64,000 bases of DNA from Jejuia pallidilutea (GTDB taxonomy: Bacteria; Bacteroidota; Bacteroidia; Flavobacteriales; Flavobacteriaceae), in the NCBI RefSeq assembly GCF_002973595.1, contig NZ_PVEO01000008.1, positions 1 to 64,000 of the forward strand, given 5' to 3'. Under the pieces are notes generated by a model that was not told the DNA's origin, searched no databases, and saw only the letters and a list, made by a program, of their open reading frames with translations. Shown here in pieces: positions 32,562 to 42,459 of this stretch (the first letter of the stretch is position 1; each line of letters opens with the position of its first letter). Both the position numbers and the translations under genes were made by a program.

Positions 32562-34148
32562 CTAGGCTTTTTGCTTTTTTCTTTTTCGCCATTGGTTAAA
32601 TCCAATCCATCCAAATAATACCACTAAAAACGGAATAAAGAAAGATGTAGCTTTACCGGTACCATGTACCGTTGTGAAAAAGCGTTCCCATCTTGGGTTT
32701 TTAATGCCATCCCAACTCATCCAAATAAATACTGCTTTTCCAAAAACGTGATTAAAAGGCACAAAACCCCAACGTCTGGCATCAATAGAGTTATGGCGGT
32801 TATCGCCCATCATCCAATAATAATCTTGCTTAAAGGTATAGGTATCGGTAACTTCTCCATTAATTAAAATTTGATTCCCTTGAACTTTTAAGGTGTTGCC
32901 TTCGTACTCGGTAATAACACGTTTGTAGAGCGGTAAAACATCTAAATTAATAGCTATAGTCGCATCTTTTTTAGGGATGTAAAGCGGACCAAAAAAGTCG
33001 ATATTCCAAGGATAATCAGGGTGATGTGGAAACACATCAGGGTCTGGTTGTCCTTTTTCTTGTATATTAATTTTAATATCGGCAACATTTGGATGGTTTT
33101 TAAACTTAGCTAAAGCTTCATCAGAAATTGCAGGGATATAGTAATTAGTATATTGCCTATTTGTTGGATAAACACCATCGGTTATATCGTATCTAGAGGC
33201 TAGATAATTAGGATTAAATTGATGGGTTTTGGGTGTTACGTTATAGCTAAATTGCAGTTGAGCTCTATCGGGCAGCTCATTTTTTTCGCCATTTATGTAT
33301 ACATAGCCGTTCCTAACCTCTAAAGAATCGCCCGGTAAACCTACGCAGCGTTTTACTAAATTGGTTTTCTTGTCTATAGGTTTATAGTAATTTCTGTCGG
33401 GCTTAAAAATATTCATATCTCTCAGTGTGTCGGCTGGTTGATTGAATACAACAATATCATTTCTTTTTATATTTTGAAATCCTGGTAAACGCATGTAGGG
33501 CAATTGCAATTTATTTACCCAAGAGCTTTTGCGTTTCTCGAAATTATCATTAAACGCATACGATTTAACATTTAATAAAGGAATGGTATCGTGAACCATA
33601 GGTGCAGCTACGGTCGTCATAGGTACTCTTGCACCATAATGGAATTTGCTTACAAATAGAAAATCGCCGACTAATAGGGATTTTTCTAGAGACGACGAAG
33701 GAATGGTAAATGGTTGCATAAAATAGGTATGCACAATAGTTGCTGCAACTATTGCAAATAGTATAGAGCTTGTCCACTCACCAGAGCCAGATTTTGGCAT
33801 TAAACTTCTGTTTTCAACGTAGGTTACATTTGCAACATAATTTAAATAATAATTATAAAAGCCTAGGGTAATTACAGCTAAAAATGTATCTAGATAAGTA
33901 TTTTTACCAAAACTTCTAGCAGTTTCTACCCAAACTACCATTAACATTATAAGGTTTACTATGGGTAAGAACAATAAAATAATCCACCACCAAGGGCGAT
34001 TAATAATTTTCATTAAAATAACCCCATTATAAACAGGTACAAAGGCTTCCCAAGGTTGTCTGCCAGCTTTTTGGTAGAGTTTCCATGTGCCCAATCCATG
34101 AATAACTTGTATAATTAGTAAAAAAATAAGCCACTGTGTAATAGTCAT
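32562..34148 (-). CDS. lepB: Signal peptidase I, extended Bacteroidota form
   Basis: Cleaves signal peptides from exported proteins at the inner membrane. At 528 residues it is about twice the E. coli domain core. The first ~115 residues are a multi-pass domain (KAGRQPWEAFVPVYNGVILMK, DUF5684-like). After a further membrane anchor, the catalytic part begins with IPSSSLEKSL, where Ser153 is the likely nucleophile. The catalytic Lys lies in LVKRCVGLPGD and the late motif is MMGDNRHNSIDARRWGFVP. A large insertion separates these blocks. It belongs to the cluster of dapB, DUF5683, parB and parA. Confidence 0.94.
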   Translation of the reverse strand: MTITQWLIFLLIIQVIHGLGTWKLYQKAGRQPWEAFVPVYNGVILMKIINRPWWWIILLFLPIVNLIMLMVVWVETARSFGKNTYLDTFLAVITLGFYNYYLNYVANVTYVENRSLMPKSGSGEWTSSILFAIVAATIVHTYFMQPFTIPSSSLEKSLLVGDFLFVSKFHYGARVPMTTVAAPMVHDTIPLLNVKSYAFNDNFEKRKSSWVNKLQLPYMRLPGFQNIKRNDIVVFNQPADTLRDMNIFKPDRNYYKPIDKKTNLVKRCVGLPGDSLEVRNGYVYINGEKNELPDRAQLQFSYNVTPKTHQFNPNYLASRYDITDGVYPTNRQYTNYYIPAISDEALAKFKNHPNVADIKINIQEKGQPDPDVFPHHPDYPWNIDFFGPLYIPKKDATIAINLDVLPLYKRVITEYEGNTLKVQGNQILINGEVTDTYTFKQDYYWMMGDNRHNSIDARRWGFVPFNHVFGKAVFIWMSWDGIKNPRWERFFTTVHGTGKATSFFIPFLVVLFGWIGFNQWRKRKKQKA

Positions 34149-34216
34149 CTTTCTATGTTTTATTTAAAGCTCGTTAGAGCCTAAAATTTAGGTTTTGTTA
34201 CAAATAATACGAGATG

Positions 34217-34921
34217 TTAACCAATATTTAACACATCGTTCATAGAGAAAATACCATGTTTTCCAACAAGCCATTCTGCTGCTACAACTGCGCCTAGTGC
34301 AAAACCTTGTCGGTTATGCGCTATATGTTCTATGGTAATTGTGTCTACGTCGCTTTTGTAGTTAACCGTATGTGTTCCAGGAACATCTTCTATACGTTTG
34401 GCCACTACAGGAATTGTTTTTTCTGCACCTTCATCTAGTTTCCAGGCATTGTAGTTTTTATTATTTTCAATAATGCCTTCGGCCAGTGTAATAGCAGTAC
34501 CACTTGGCGCATCTAGTTTTTTAGTATGATGAATTTCTTCCATAGAAACATTATACTGCTCTAAGTTGCCCATCATTTTTGCCAGCACTTTATTTAATTC
34601 AAAAAAAATATTTACACCTAGGCTAAAGTTTGAGGCATAAATAAAAGCACCATTTTTTTCTTTACAAAGCGCTATGGCTTTATCGTAATCTGCCAACCAT
34701 CCTGTTGTTCCGGATACTACTGGTACATTATTGTTTAAGCAGTTAGAAATATTTTTAAAAGCAACGGAAGGAATGCTAAAATCTATGGCAACATCGGCTT
34801 TTGTAATGTCGTAACCTTCATCGTCCTTATCTATTCTTAAAACAATATTATGACCTCTATTTAAGGCAATTTTTTCGATAGTTTGCCCCATTCTACCATA
34901 TCCAAGTAAAGCTATATTCAT
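34217..34921 (-). CDS. dapB: 4-hydroxy-tetrahydrodipicolinate reductase
   Basis: NAD(P)H-dependent reduction in the lysine/diaminopimelate pathway. The 234 residues are shorter than E. coli DapB (273) but usual for Bacteroidota. N-terminal Rossmann motif ALLGYGRMGQTIE; VVSGTTGW; the active-site block EEIHHTKKLDAPSGTA with the catalytic His and Lys; and the C-terminal FALGAVVAAEWL. It is separated from DUF5683 by 1 bp. Confidence 0.95.
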   Translation of the reverse strand: MNIALLGYGRMGQTIEKIALNRGHNIVLRIDKDDEGYDITKADVAIDFSIPSVAFKNISNCLNNNVPVVSGTTGWLADYDKAIALCKEKNGAFIYASNFSLGVNIFFELNKVLAKMMGNLEQYNVSMEEIHHTKKLDAPSGTAITLAEGIIENNKNYNAWKLDEGAEKTIPVVAKRIEDVPGTHTVNYKSDVDTITIEHIAHNRQGFALGAVVAAEWLVGKHGIFSMNDVLNIG

Positions 34922-34922
34922 A

Positions 34923-35543
34923 CTAAAATTTAAAATTTAAAGTTAAGCCAACGGTACTGTTATTGTCTATATCATTGAGCTCGTAATGCGGTGCTAAGGT
35001 AAGATTTTCATCTACATTATACTGCAATAAATGTGCATCTACATTAGCATCAATAATATTTAGTGCATATAAGCCAATAGTTACCAAAAGCGAAATCTCC
35101 TTATTTCTTCTAAATAGTTCTTGAGCACGCCTTAAACCATCATCGGTTACACGGGGTGAATCTAATAATTCTCCGGTTGATGGGTTAATATAAAATTCAT
35201 CATCTTTAAAACCAGCCAGCCTTCTTCTGTAGGCATCCCTGTATCTTATATACTCTTTGTCGTTTGTTAAATAAAAATACATACCAGTGCCCAATGCCCC
35301 ATAAACTATAGGTATTTTCCAGTATTTTTTGTTGTAAGCTTGCCCTAACCCGGGTAATACAGCCGATAAAAATGCTGCTTTAGCAGGCCTTAGCGGATCT
35401 ATGGGTTTAGATTTTATAATAGTGTCTTGTACAACCAATGTAGCAGGTATACTGTCTTTAGGTGTTTTATCCTTTTTTTGTGCAAAGGTTGTGAAGCAAC
35501 AAAATGTAGTTAAAACAAGTGCTATTAGAAGTTTATTTGGCAC
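34923..35543 (-). CDS. DUF5683-family membrane/periplasmic protein
   Basis: A 206-residue protein with signal peptide (MPNKLLIALVLTTFCCFTTFAQ) and the DUF5683 pattern RPAKAAFLSAVLPGLGQAYNKKYWKIPIVYG, which contains a conserved GLGQ-Y-N-K block. Further motifs are YIRYRDAYRRR and a C-terminal beta-strand ending TLNFKF. Function unknown; its place between parB and dapB is conserved in Bacteroidota as I recall it. It overlaps the end of parB by 11 bp. Confidence 0.83.
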   Translation of the reverse strand: MPNKLLIALVLTTFCCFTTFAQKKDKTPKDSIPATLVVQDTIIKSKPIDPLRPAKAAFLSAVLPGLGQAYNKKYWKIPIVYGALGTGMYFYLTNDKEYIRYRDAYRRRLAGFKDDEFYINPSTGELLDSPRVTDDGLRRAQELFRRNKEISLLVTIGLYALNIIDANVDAHLLQYNVDENLTLAPHYELNDIDNNSTVGLTLNFKF

Positions 35544-36450
35544 GTTGCACTAATTTTTTTATTCGGTTAAAATCTTCTTCAGAATGAAAAGGGATAATAA
35601 TTTTTCCTTTTCCATTTTTAGAGACTTTAACGTCAATTTTATGTCCAAAGTATTCTGAAAACTCTTTTATGCCTTTTTTAACATGCTTAGGCATTTCTTC
35701 TAAATCGTTATTTTTTGATTTAGAATTTGAAGTTTCGGCATTAGGATTATTGTATAGCCTTACTAGTTCTTCGGTTTCCCTAACCGATAATTTTTTAGAT
35801 AAAATACTTTCGTAGATATCTAATTGCGCATTTTGGTCTTCAATAGTAATTAGAGCACGCCCGTGTCCCATAGAAATAAAACCATCCCGCATCCCTGTTT
35901 GTATGATAGGGTCTAGTTTTAACAAGCGTAAATAATTGGCAATGGTAGACCGTTTTTTGCCTACACGCTCGCTCATTTGCTCTTGGGTAAGGTTTATTTC
36001 GTCTATTAAACGCTGATAGGATAAGGCTATCTCTATAGGGTCTAAATCTTGACGTTGAATATTCTCAACCAGTGCCATTTCTAACGATTCTTGGTCGTTG
36101 GCAATTCTTATATATGCTGGTATAGTTTGTAAATCTATTAGTTTAGAAGCGCGATAACGACGCTCTCCCGAAACTAATTGGTATTTGTTAAACTCTAATT
36201 TTCTAACAGTAATAGGCTGAATAATACCTAACTCTTTAATAGAAGATGCTAGTTCTTGTAAAGATTCTTCGCTAAAATTTGTACGGGGCTGAAATGGATT
36301 AACTTCTATAGCGTCTATATCTAACTCTACTATGTTGCCAATTACTTTATCGGCACCTTTGTCTTTAACAGATGTAATATCGTTGGTGGGATCTTTTAAA
36401 AGCGCAGATAAGCCTCTACCTAAAGCCTGTTTCTTGGTTGCCTTCGCCAT
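35533..36450 (-). CDS. parB: Chromosome-partitioning protein ParB
   Basis: A 305-residue DNA-binding CTPase that loads at parS sites and spreads. N-terminal KKQALGRGLSALL; the ParB/Srx domain with NPFQPRTNFSEESLQELASS; the CTP-binding LVSGERRYRASK; a central HTH (LTQEQMSERVGKKRSTIANYLRLL); and a basic C-terminal dimerisation domain. parA ends 4 bp upstream. I looked for a TGTTTCACGTGAAACA-type parS in the window and did not see one. Confidence 0.95.
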   Translation of the reverse strand: MAKATKKQALGRGLSALLKDPTNDITSVKDKGADKVIGNIVELDIDAIEVNPFQPRTNFSEESLQELASSIKELGIIQPITVRKLEFNKYQLVSGERRYRASKLIDLQTIPAYIRIANDQESLEMALVENIQRQDLDPIEIALSYQRLIDEINLTQEQMSERVGKKRSTIANYLRLLKLDPIIQTGMRDGFISMGHGRALITIEDQNAQLDIYESILSKKLSVRETEELVRLYNNPNAETSNSKSKNNDLEEMPKHVKKGIKEFSEYFGHKIDVKVSKNGKGKIIIPFHSEEDFNRIKKLVQRAK

Positions 36451-36454
36451 AATT

Positions 36455-37219
36455 TTAGGAGTTTTTTGTAATTATTTCTTCTGCTAAACTTAAGTAATTA
36501 CTAGCACCTTTACTGCCTGCATCGTAATTAATTATGCTTTCGCCATAGCTAGGTGCTTCGCTTAAACGTACATTTCTTTGAATTATGGTATTAAATACCA
36601 TATCGTTAAAATGTTTTTGTACTTCTTCTACAACTTGGTTTGATAATCGTAAACGCGAATCGTACATGGTAAGCAAAAGCCCTTCGTAAGCTAAAGTAGG
36701 ATTATGTATTTTTTGTACGCTTTTAATTGTGTTTAACAATTTGCCCAAACCTTCTAAAGCAAAATATTCGCATTGTATAGGTATTAACACAGAGTCTGCT
36801 GCTGTTAAGGCATTTAATGTTAATAAGCCTAGGGACGGGGCGCAATCAATCAAAATAAAATCGTAAGTGTCTTTAATGTCTGTTAACGCATTTTTAAGCA
36901 TATACTCACGCTGGTCTTTATCAACCAATTCAATTTCTATAGCTACCAAGTCTATATGGGCAGGTATAATATCTAGATTTGGTGTTTCGGTTGAAATTAT
37001 AGCTTCTTTGGCAGAGTTTGTGTGCTCTAAAAGTTGGTATGTACCAATTTCTACATGCTCTACATCAATACCTAACCCAGAAGTAGCATTTGCTTGAGGA
37101 TCAGCATCTATTAACAATACTTTTTTCTCTAGAACACCTAGGGAAGCAGCTAAATTTACTGAAGTTGTTGTTTTACCAACACCTCCTTTTTGGTTAGCAA
37201 TTGCAATGATTTTGCCCAT
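36455..37219 (-). CDS. parA: Chromosome-partitioning ATPase ParA (Soj)
   Basis: A 254-residue deviant Walker ATPase that drives origin segregation with ParB. The Walker A variant KGGVGKTTT follows MGKIIAIANQ at the N-terminus; the switch region is LLIDADPQANATSGLG; the later motif is IDCAPSLGLLTLNAL. It is the first gene of the minus-strand cluster running into parB, DUF5683, dapB and lepB, and is divergent from the M16 peptidase gene. Confidence 0.96.
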   Translation of the reverse strand: MGKIIAIANQKGGVGKTTTSVNLAASLGVLEKKVLLIDADPQANATSGLGIDVEHVEIGTYQLLEHTNSAKEAIISTETPNLDIIPAHIDLVAIEIELVDKDQREYMLKNALTDIKDTYDFILIDCAPSLGLLTLNALTAADSVLIPIQCEYFALEGLGKLLNTIKSVQKIHNPTLAYEGLLLTMYDSRLRLSNQVVEEVQKHFNDMVFNTIIQRNVRLSEAPSYGESIINYDAGSKGASNYLSLAEEIITKNS

Positions 37220-37406
37220 TGATCGATTTGGTTTTTTAATGCGTAAAAATACAATTATTTGTGAGTAATAAAAACCTAACTTGTTAACATAGCCCGAATA
37301 ACTTAAAGAGATTATAAAATTAGCAGTAATGTTAAAAATTTAACACTTTATTGTGAGAAATTATACTAATGAAATCAGAAATTTGAGAAAATATAAAAAC
37401 TTAATC

Positions 37407-40175
37407 ATGAAAAGCTATTATTCTTCTATTAGAAAAGTAATGATAATTCTATTCATTACCACAATTACATTTCAGCTTAATGCCCAATTAAAAAAAACGG
37501 CACAAGTTGAAGGCATTACAGAATATGTTATGGACAACGGGCTAAAAGTGCTACTGTTTCCAGATAATTCTGCACAAACCATAACCGTAAATATTACCTA
37601 TTTGGTAGGTTCTAGGCACGAAGGTTATGGCGAAAAGGGAATGGCGCACCTGTTAGAGCACATGGTCTTTAAAGGTACACCAAACCACCCCGATATTCCT
37701 AAAGAGCTAACCGAACGCGGTGCAAGACCAAATGGAACAACTTGGTACGATAGGACCAATTATTTTGAAACGTTTAATGCTACAGATGACAATTTAGATT
37801 GGGCACTAGATTTAGAGGCCGATAGAATGGTAAATTCATATATCGCCAAGGAAGATTTAGAGTCTGAATTTTCTGTGGTGCGCAACGAGTTTGAAAGTGG
37901 TGAGAATTCTCCAACTAGAATTTTAATGCAAAAAGTAATTAGTGCTTCATTTTTATGGCACAATTATGGAAATTCTACAATTGGTAACCGATCGGACATA
38001 GAACGTGTACCTATAGAGAACTTGCAGGCATTTTATAAAAAATATTACCGTCCTGATAATGCGGTGTTAATGGTTACGGGTAAATTTGATACCGATAAAA
38101 CACTAACATTAATTAAAGAAAAATTTGGAGATATTAAAAACCCAGATACTCCAATACGCGATATACCTACAATAGAACCTGCCCAAGACGGTGAGAAACG
38201 CGTTACATTAAGTCGTGTTGGAGACTTACAATTGGTATCTGCGCTATACCATACGCCAGCAGGTTCGCATGAAGATTTTGCAGCATTGGCTATTGCTGAG
38301 GAAGTACTTACAGACCAACCTTCTGGTAGGCTTTACAAGGCCTTGGTAGATGGTAAAAAAGCTGCTTCACTTTGGTCGTTTTCGCCATTTACAAAAGAGC
38401 CATCTTTTTTATACATAAACGTAGACGTGCCTTCAGATAAATCTTTAGAAGAAGCAGAAAGCACTATGCTAACACTTCTAGATGGTTTAAAAGACAACCC
38501 AATAACAGAAGAAGAAGTAAAAAGAGCTAAAGCAAATATTTTAAAACAATACGACCAAATAAGCAGAAATTCTGCATACTTAGGCACATTTATGAGTGAA
38601 TTTATAGGTGCTGGAGATTGGCGATTATCATTTATACAAAGAGATAGAGTAGAGGCTATGAGTGCCGAAAAAGTAAATGCTGCCATTCAGCGTTATTTAA
38701 TTCCTACTAATAGAACCATAGGAAATTTTGTGCCTACAGAAAAACCAATGCGTGTAGAAATTGAGCATACCGAAGGCTTAGAAGCATTAGTTGCAAACTA
38801 CAAAGGAAAAGAGGGACTTGATGCAGGAGAGGCTTTTGATGTGTCTTATGAAAATATACAAGATAGACTAGATGCTGGTGAGCTTGAAAAATTACCGATT
38901 GAATATGGTTTTATAAAGAAAAATAATCGTGGTAAAACCGTTAATTTATCATTTATAATTAGAAATGGTAGTGTTGATGATTTTATGAACAAAGGAAGAA
39001 CCGCTAGTTATACCGCAAGTATGTTGAACAAAGGAACAACTAATAATTCCAGACAGGATATTGAGGATAAATTAAGCGCTTTAAAATCTTCCATTCGTTT
39101 TTCTGGTTCAAACGGAAGAATTAGTGTAAATATTAGCACCACAGAAGAGTACTTAATGGAAACATTAGCTTTGATGACAGATATGTTAAAAAACCCCAAG
39201 TTTGACGAAGCCGAATTAGAAAAGTTAAAAACACAGGATTTAGCCAATTTAGAGCGCAACAAAACCGAACCGCAATTTTTGGCAAGTAAAAACTTAAGTT
39301 TGTTAAATCAGCGTTATGAAAAAGGCCATCCACTTTATAGCAATACTATTGAAGAAGATATAGAAGAAATTAAGGCAGCCAACATCGCTGATATAAAAGC
39401 CTATTACGATGAGTTTTACGGTATATCAGACAGTGCAACTTTAGTGGCCATAGGTAATATAGACGAAGCAGAATTAAAGAATTATTTTGAAAATGAATTT
39501 GCCGATTTTAAAGTTAATAAGCCTTACAAGCCAATTTTAGATCCGCATAAATTAAACAACCCTGCAAACAAGCAAATAAAAACTCCAGACAAGAAAAATG
39601 CAATGACACTTGGTTTAATGTCTTTTGAAGCCAGTCAAGACGATGAGGATTATGCAGCACTACAAGTTGCCAGTTCAATTTTTGGAGGTGGGTTTTTAAA
39701 TTCTAGAATCGCAGGCAGATTGCGTCAAAAAGATGGAGTAAGCTATGGCGCTGGAGGGCAAGTGAGTGTTGACAGTAATCCTAAAGAAAAAAATTCAGTA
39801 ATATATGTTTACGCCATTTATGCGCCACAAAATGCCGATAAAGTTCAAAAAGGATTCAAAGAAGAAATAGAGCGTTATATTGACGAGGGTATTACTGAAG
39901 ATGAGCTTAAAGTAGCAGTAACCAGTTGGGTGCAAGGACAGAGTGTTTCTAGAGCAAAAGATAACGAGTTATCTAGAACCATAAGCAACAACTTGTACTT
40001 TGATAGGGATATGATGTTTTATAAAGATATTGAAGACAAAGTAACTTCTCTAACTGTTGAAGACGTAAATAAAGCCATTAAAAAATACTTTAAGAAGTTT
40101 GATGAGTGGACGGTAGTAAATGCAGGAGATTTTGAGGCATTACCAGAAATTAAAAATGAAAAGAAGGTAGATTAA
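37407..40175 (+). CDS. Secreted M16-family zinc metallopeptidase, two-domain fused form
   Basis: A 922-residue peptidase. The ATG at 37407 precedes a signal peptide (MKSYYSSIRKVMIILFITTITFQLNAQ); the in-frame start at 37353 would add 18 non-signal residues. The N-terminal half has the inverted zinc motif HLLEH (in GMAHLLEHMVFKG) and the downstream Glu of the ELTERGARPNG-EF region. The C-terminal half is the related inactive domain (LGLMSFEASQDDEDYAALQVAS, GRLRQKDGVSYGAGG). Single-chain two-unit peptidases of this kind degrade peptides in the periplasm. Its terminator is at 40201-40238. Confidence 0.93.
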   Translation: MKSYYSSIRKVMIILFITTITFQLNAQLKKTAQVEGITEYVMDNGLKVLLFPDNSAQTITVNITYLVGSRHEGYGEKGMAHLLEHMVFKGTPNHPDIPKELTERGARPNGTTWYDRTNYFETFNATDDNLDWALDLEADRMVNSYIAKEDLESEFSVVRNEFESGENSPTRILMQKVISASFLWHNYGNSTIGNRSDIERVPIENLQAFYKKYYRPDNAVLMVTGKFDTDKTLTLIKEKFGDIKNPDTPIRDIPTIEPAQDGEKRVTLSRVGDLQLVSALYHTPAGSHEDFAALAIAEEVLTDQPSGRLYKALVDGKKAASLWSFSPFTKEPSFLYINVDVPSDKSLEEAESTMLTLLDGLKDNPITEEEVKRAKANILKQYDQISRNSAYLGTFMSEFIGAGDWRLSFIQRDRVEAMSAEKVNAAIQRYLIPTNRTIGNFVPTEKPMRVEIEHTEGLEALVANYKGKEGLDAGEAFDVSYENIQDRLDAGELEKLPIEYGFIKKNNRGKTVNLSFIIRNGSVDDFMNKGRTASYTASMLNKGTTNNSRQDIEDKLSALKSSIRFSGSNGRISVNISTTEEYLMETLALMTDMLKNPKFDEAELEKLKTQDLANLERNKTEPQFLASKNLSLLNQRYEKGHPLYSNTIEEDIEEIKAANIADIKAYYDEFYGISDSATLVAIGNIDEAELKNYFENEFADFKVNKPYKPILDPHKLNNPANKQIKTPDKKNAMTLGLMSFEASQDDEDYAALQVASSIFGGGFLNSRIAGRLRQKDGVSYGAGGQVSVDSNPKEKNSVIYVYAIYAPQNADKVQKGFKEEIERYIDEGITEDELKVAVTSWVQGQSVSRAKDNELSRTISNNLYFDRDMMFYKDIEDKVTSLTVEDVNKAIKKYFKKFDEWTVVNAGDFEALPEIKNEKKVD

Positions 40176-40200
40176 CATAACTGTTTTTAAACCTGCTATA

Positions 40201-40238
40201 AAAAAAGCCAAATCATATGTTTGTGATTTGGCTTTTTT
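40201..40238. terminator. Bidirectional terminator between M16 and M48 peptidase genes
   Basis: Fifteen-bp perfect stem AAAAAAGCCAAATCA / TGATTTGGCTTTTTT with an 8-base loop. Confidence 0.9.
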
Positions 40239-40252
40239 GTTTAAATAGCTTG

Positions 40253-41485
40253 TTATTTTTTTAAATTTCTAATTCGCTCTAAAAGCGTAGGATGCGAATA
40301 ATGTACAAATACGTATGCTGGATGTGGTGTTAAATTGCTTAAGCTATTTTTAGAAAGTTTTTTAAGTGATGTAATTAAAGGTTCTGCCTTGTAAGTGTTT
40401 TTGGCATAATCGTCTGCTTGGTATTCAAACTTTCTGGAAAATAAATTCATAATTAAACCCGTAATTTCTGAAATAGGCGAGTACAATAACCCAAAAGCTA
40501 CAAGCCCAATATGAAAACTAGGAATTTCTACACCTAACGCTTTAGATAATAAAGGGTTAGCGATAAACAGAGATAAAATAAAAAGTGTTACCCCTGTTAG
40601 TACAATAGAAGCAAACAGATTAAAAATAATGTGTTTTTTCTTGTAATGCCCAACTTCGTGCGCTAAAACCGCAACAATTTCTTCGTCTTCTAAATCATTA
40701 ATTAACGTATCGTAAAGTGTTACACGTTTCTCGCTACCAAAACCAGAAAAATAGGCATTAGCTTTAGTGCTGCGTTTAGAGCCATCAATTACAAAAATTT
40801 TATCTAATTTAAAACCTACTGTTTTGGCATAAGCCGAAATTTTATTTCTTAAAGTGCCTTCTTTTAAAGGTGTTTGATTATTAAAAAGCGGCACTATAAG
40901 TTTAGAGTAAAACATATTCATAAACAAGGTAAATAAAGCAACCAGCCCCCAAGCATATAGCCAAAAATGTTGTTCTGTTACTTGGTAAAACCAAATAATT
41001 AATGCTAAAATACCACCGCCAACAATCGCCATCATTAACCAACCTTTTATTTTGTCTAGAAAAAAGGTTTTAACCGTGGTTTTATTAAAACCAAATTTTT
41101 CTTCGATAACAAATGTGTTATAATAAGAAAAAGGCGTTGTTAAAATATCGCTACCAATTAGTATAATCCCAAAGAAAATTAAGGCAATACCAATTGGGTT
41201 GTTGCTAAAGCTTCGGGCTATATTATCAACATATTCAAATCCATCGAGAAATAAAAATCCTAAGGTTAAGAGTAAAGAAAATAAAGATGTAATAATTCCA
41301 AATTTGTATTTGGCGGCTTTGTATTGCTGCGACTTTTTATATTCAGCATCATCGTACACATCATTAAGTACTTTGGGTAATGCATCGTTAAAATGTTTTG
41401 CATTTAAAGCATCTAAAACTTTATCAACTATAAAGTTGATAATTATTATGGCGATAATGATATAGAATAGTGAAGTTGTTGTCAT
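40253..41485 (-). CDS. M48-family integral membrane metallopeptidase (Ste24/CAAX protease 1-like)
   Basis: A 410-residue multi-pass protease with the zinc motif HEVGHYKKKH (about 270) and the downstream Glu in ISEITGLIMNLFSRKFEYQADDYA. A preceding FVIDGSKRSTKANAYFSGFGSEKRVTLYDTL block is typical of Ste24-like enzymes. The N-terminal membrane region matches the peptidase M48 N-domain. Bacterial members do not process prenylated proteins; membrane protein quality control is the likely role. It stands alone, sharing a terminator with the convergent M16 gene. Confidence 0.92.
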   Translation of the reverse strand: MTTTSLFYIIIAIIIINFIVDKVLDALNAKHFNDALPKVLNDVYDDAEYKKSQQYKAAKYKFGIITSLFSLLLTLGFLFLDGFEYVDNIARSFSNNPIGIALIFFGIILIGSDILTTPFSYYNTFVIEEKFGFNKTTVKTFFLDKIKGWLMMAIVGGGILALIIWFYQVTEQHFWLYAWGLVALFTLFMNMFYSKLIVPLFNNQTPLKEGTLRNKISAYAKTVGFKLDKIFVIDGSKRSTKANAYFSGFGSEKRVTLYDTLINDLEDEEIVAVLAHEVGHYKKKHIIFNLFASIVLTGVTLFILSLFIANPLLSKALGVEIPSFHIGLVAFGLLYSPISEITGLIMNLFSRKFEYQADDYAKNTYKAEPLITSLKKLSKNSLSNLTPHPAYVFVHYSHPTLLERIRNLKK

Positions 41486-41575
41486 AAAAAAGTTGTTTTT
41501 ATTTTAGAATACTTAGACTAACCAAAGCAATATGGTTTTAATACATTAAATGTTTAGAATTTAAAATTTATGACT

Positions 41576-42379
41576 TTATTTTAAAAAATTCCGCTGTCTT
41601 TTGGCTTCAAAAATAAGGATTCCTGCTGCAACAGATACATTCATAGAGTCTATTTCACCCTGCATAGGTATAATTATATTTTTAGTAGCATTTTCTAACC
41701 ATTGTTCGCTTAAGCCAGTGGCCTCGGTACCAACAACAATAGCCGTTGGTTTTTTAAAATCTTGCGTATAATAATCTACAGAGGCTTGCAGTGCAGCACA
41801 ATAAATAGTAATATGTTTTTGTTTTAAAAATGTAATAATTTCTGTAGTTGAACCAGTAGCAATGGCATTGGTAAATACACAGCCTACGCTAGATCGTATA
41901 ATGTTGGGGTTGTACAAATCGGTTTTTGGATTGGCAATAATTACGGCATCTACACTAGCTGCATCGGCAGTTCTTAAAATTGCACCAATATTTCCAGGTT
42001 TTTCGGGAGCTTCGATTACTAAAATTAATGGTGTGTCTGTTTCCAGTTTTAAATCATCTAAACTGTTAGATTTAGATTTTGCAACAGCCAAAAGTCCTTC
42101 AGTAGTATCTCTGTAGGCTAATTTTTGGTACACATCTTTAGAGATTTCAATACTATTAGTGCTATCGGTTTTAAAATCCTTCAACTTTTCTTCTGGAAAT
42201 AAATCAGGATAAAACAAAATCGTTTCCAGTTTATATCCACCTTTTAGCGCAAGAGAAATTTCGCGTTGTCCTTCAATTAAAAAAGTATTAGTTTTTTTTC
42301 TTTCACGCGATTTATCTTTAAGCTGAACAAGGTGCTTTACAAATGCGTTTTGCGTGCTATTTATTGACTTTGTGAGCAT
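41576..42379 (-). CDS. SpoU (TrmH/RlmB-like) RNA 2'-O-methyltransferase
   Basis: A 267-residue SPOUT enzyme. N-terminal substrate-binding domain (RERKKTNTFLIEGQREISLAL); then the knotted methyltransferase with motif 1 APEKPGNIGAILRTADAA, motif 2 IVVGTEATGLSEQWL and motif 3 IPMQGEIDSMNVSVAAGIL. It methylates ribose in rRNA or tRNA using S-adenosylmethionine; the exact target is not readable from sequence. Confidence 0.92.
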   Translation of the reverse strand: MLTKSINSTQNAFVKHLVQLKDKSRERKKTNTFLIEGQREISLALKGGYKLETILFYPDLFPEEKLKDFKTDSTNSIEISKDVYQKLAYRDTTEGLLAVAKSKSNSLDDLKLETDTPLILVIEAPEKPGNIGAILRTADAASVDAVIIANPKTDLYNPNIIRSSVGCVFTNAIATGSTTEIITFLKQKHITIYCAALQASVDYYTQDFKKPTAIVVGTEATGLSEQWLENATKNIIIPMQGEIDSMNVSVAAGILIFEAKRQRNFLK

Positions 42380-42459
42380 AAAAACAAAAGTAAAAGATTT
42401 TATGTTATTATCGTTGTTTATATTCGTCTAACCTATAACAAAATCAAATACAATTTACT

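Noticed and set aside
35533-37219. parS site near parAB
   Set aside because: No TGTTTCACGTGAAACA-like palindrome was seen in or beside the genes, so none is reported.
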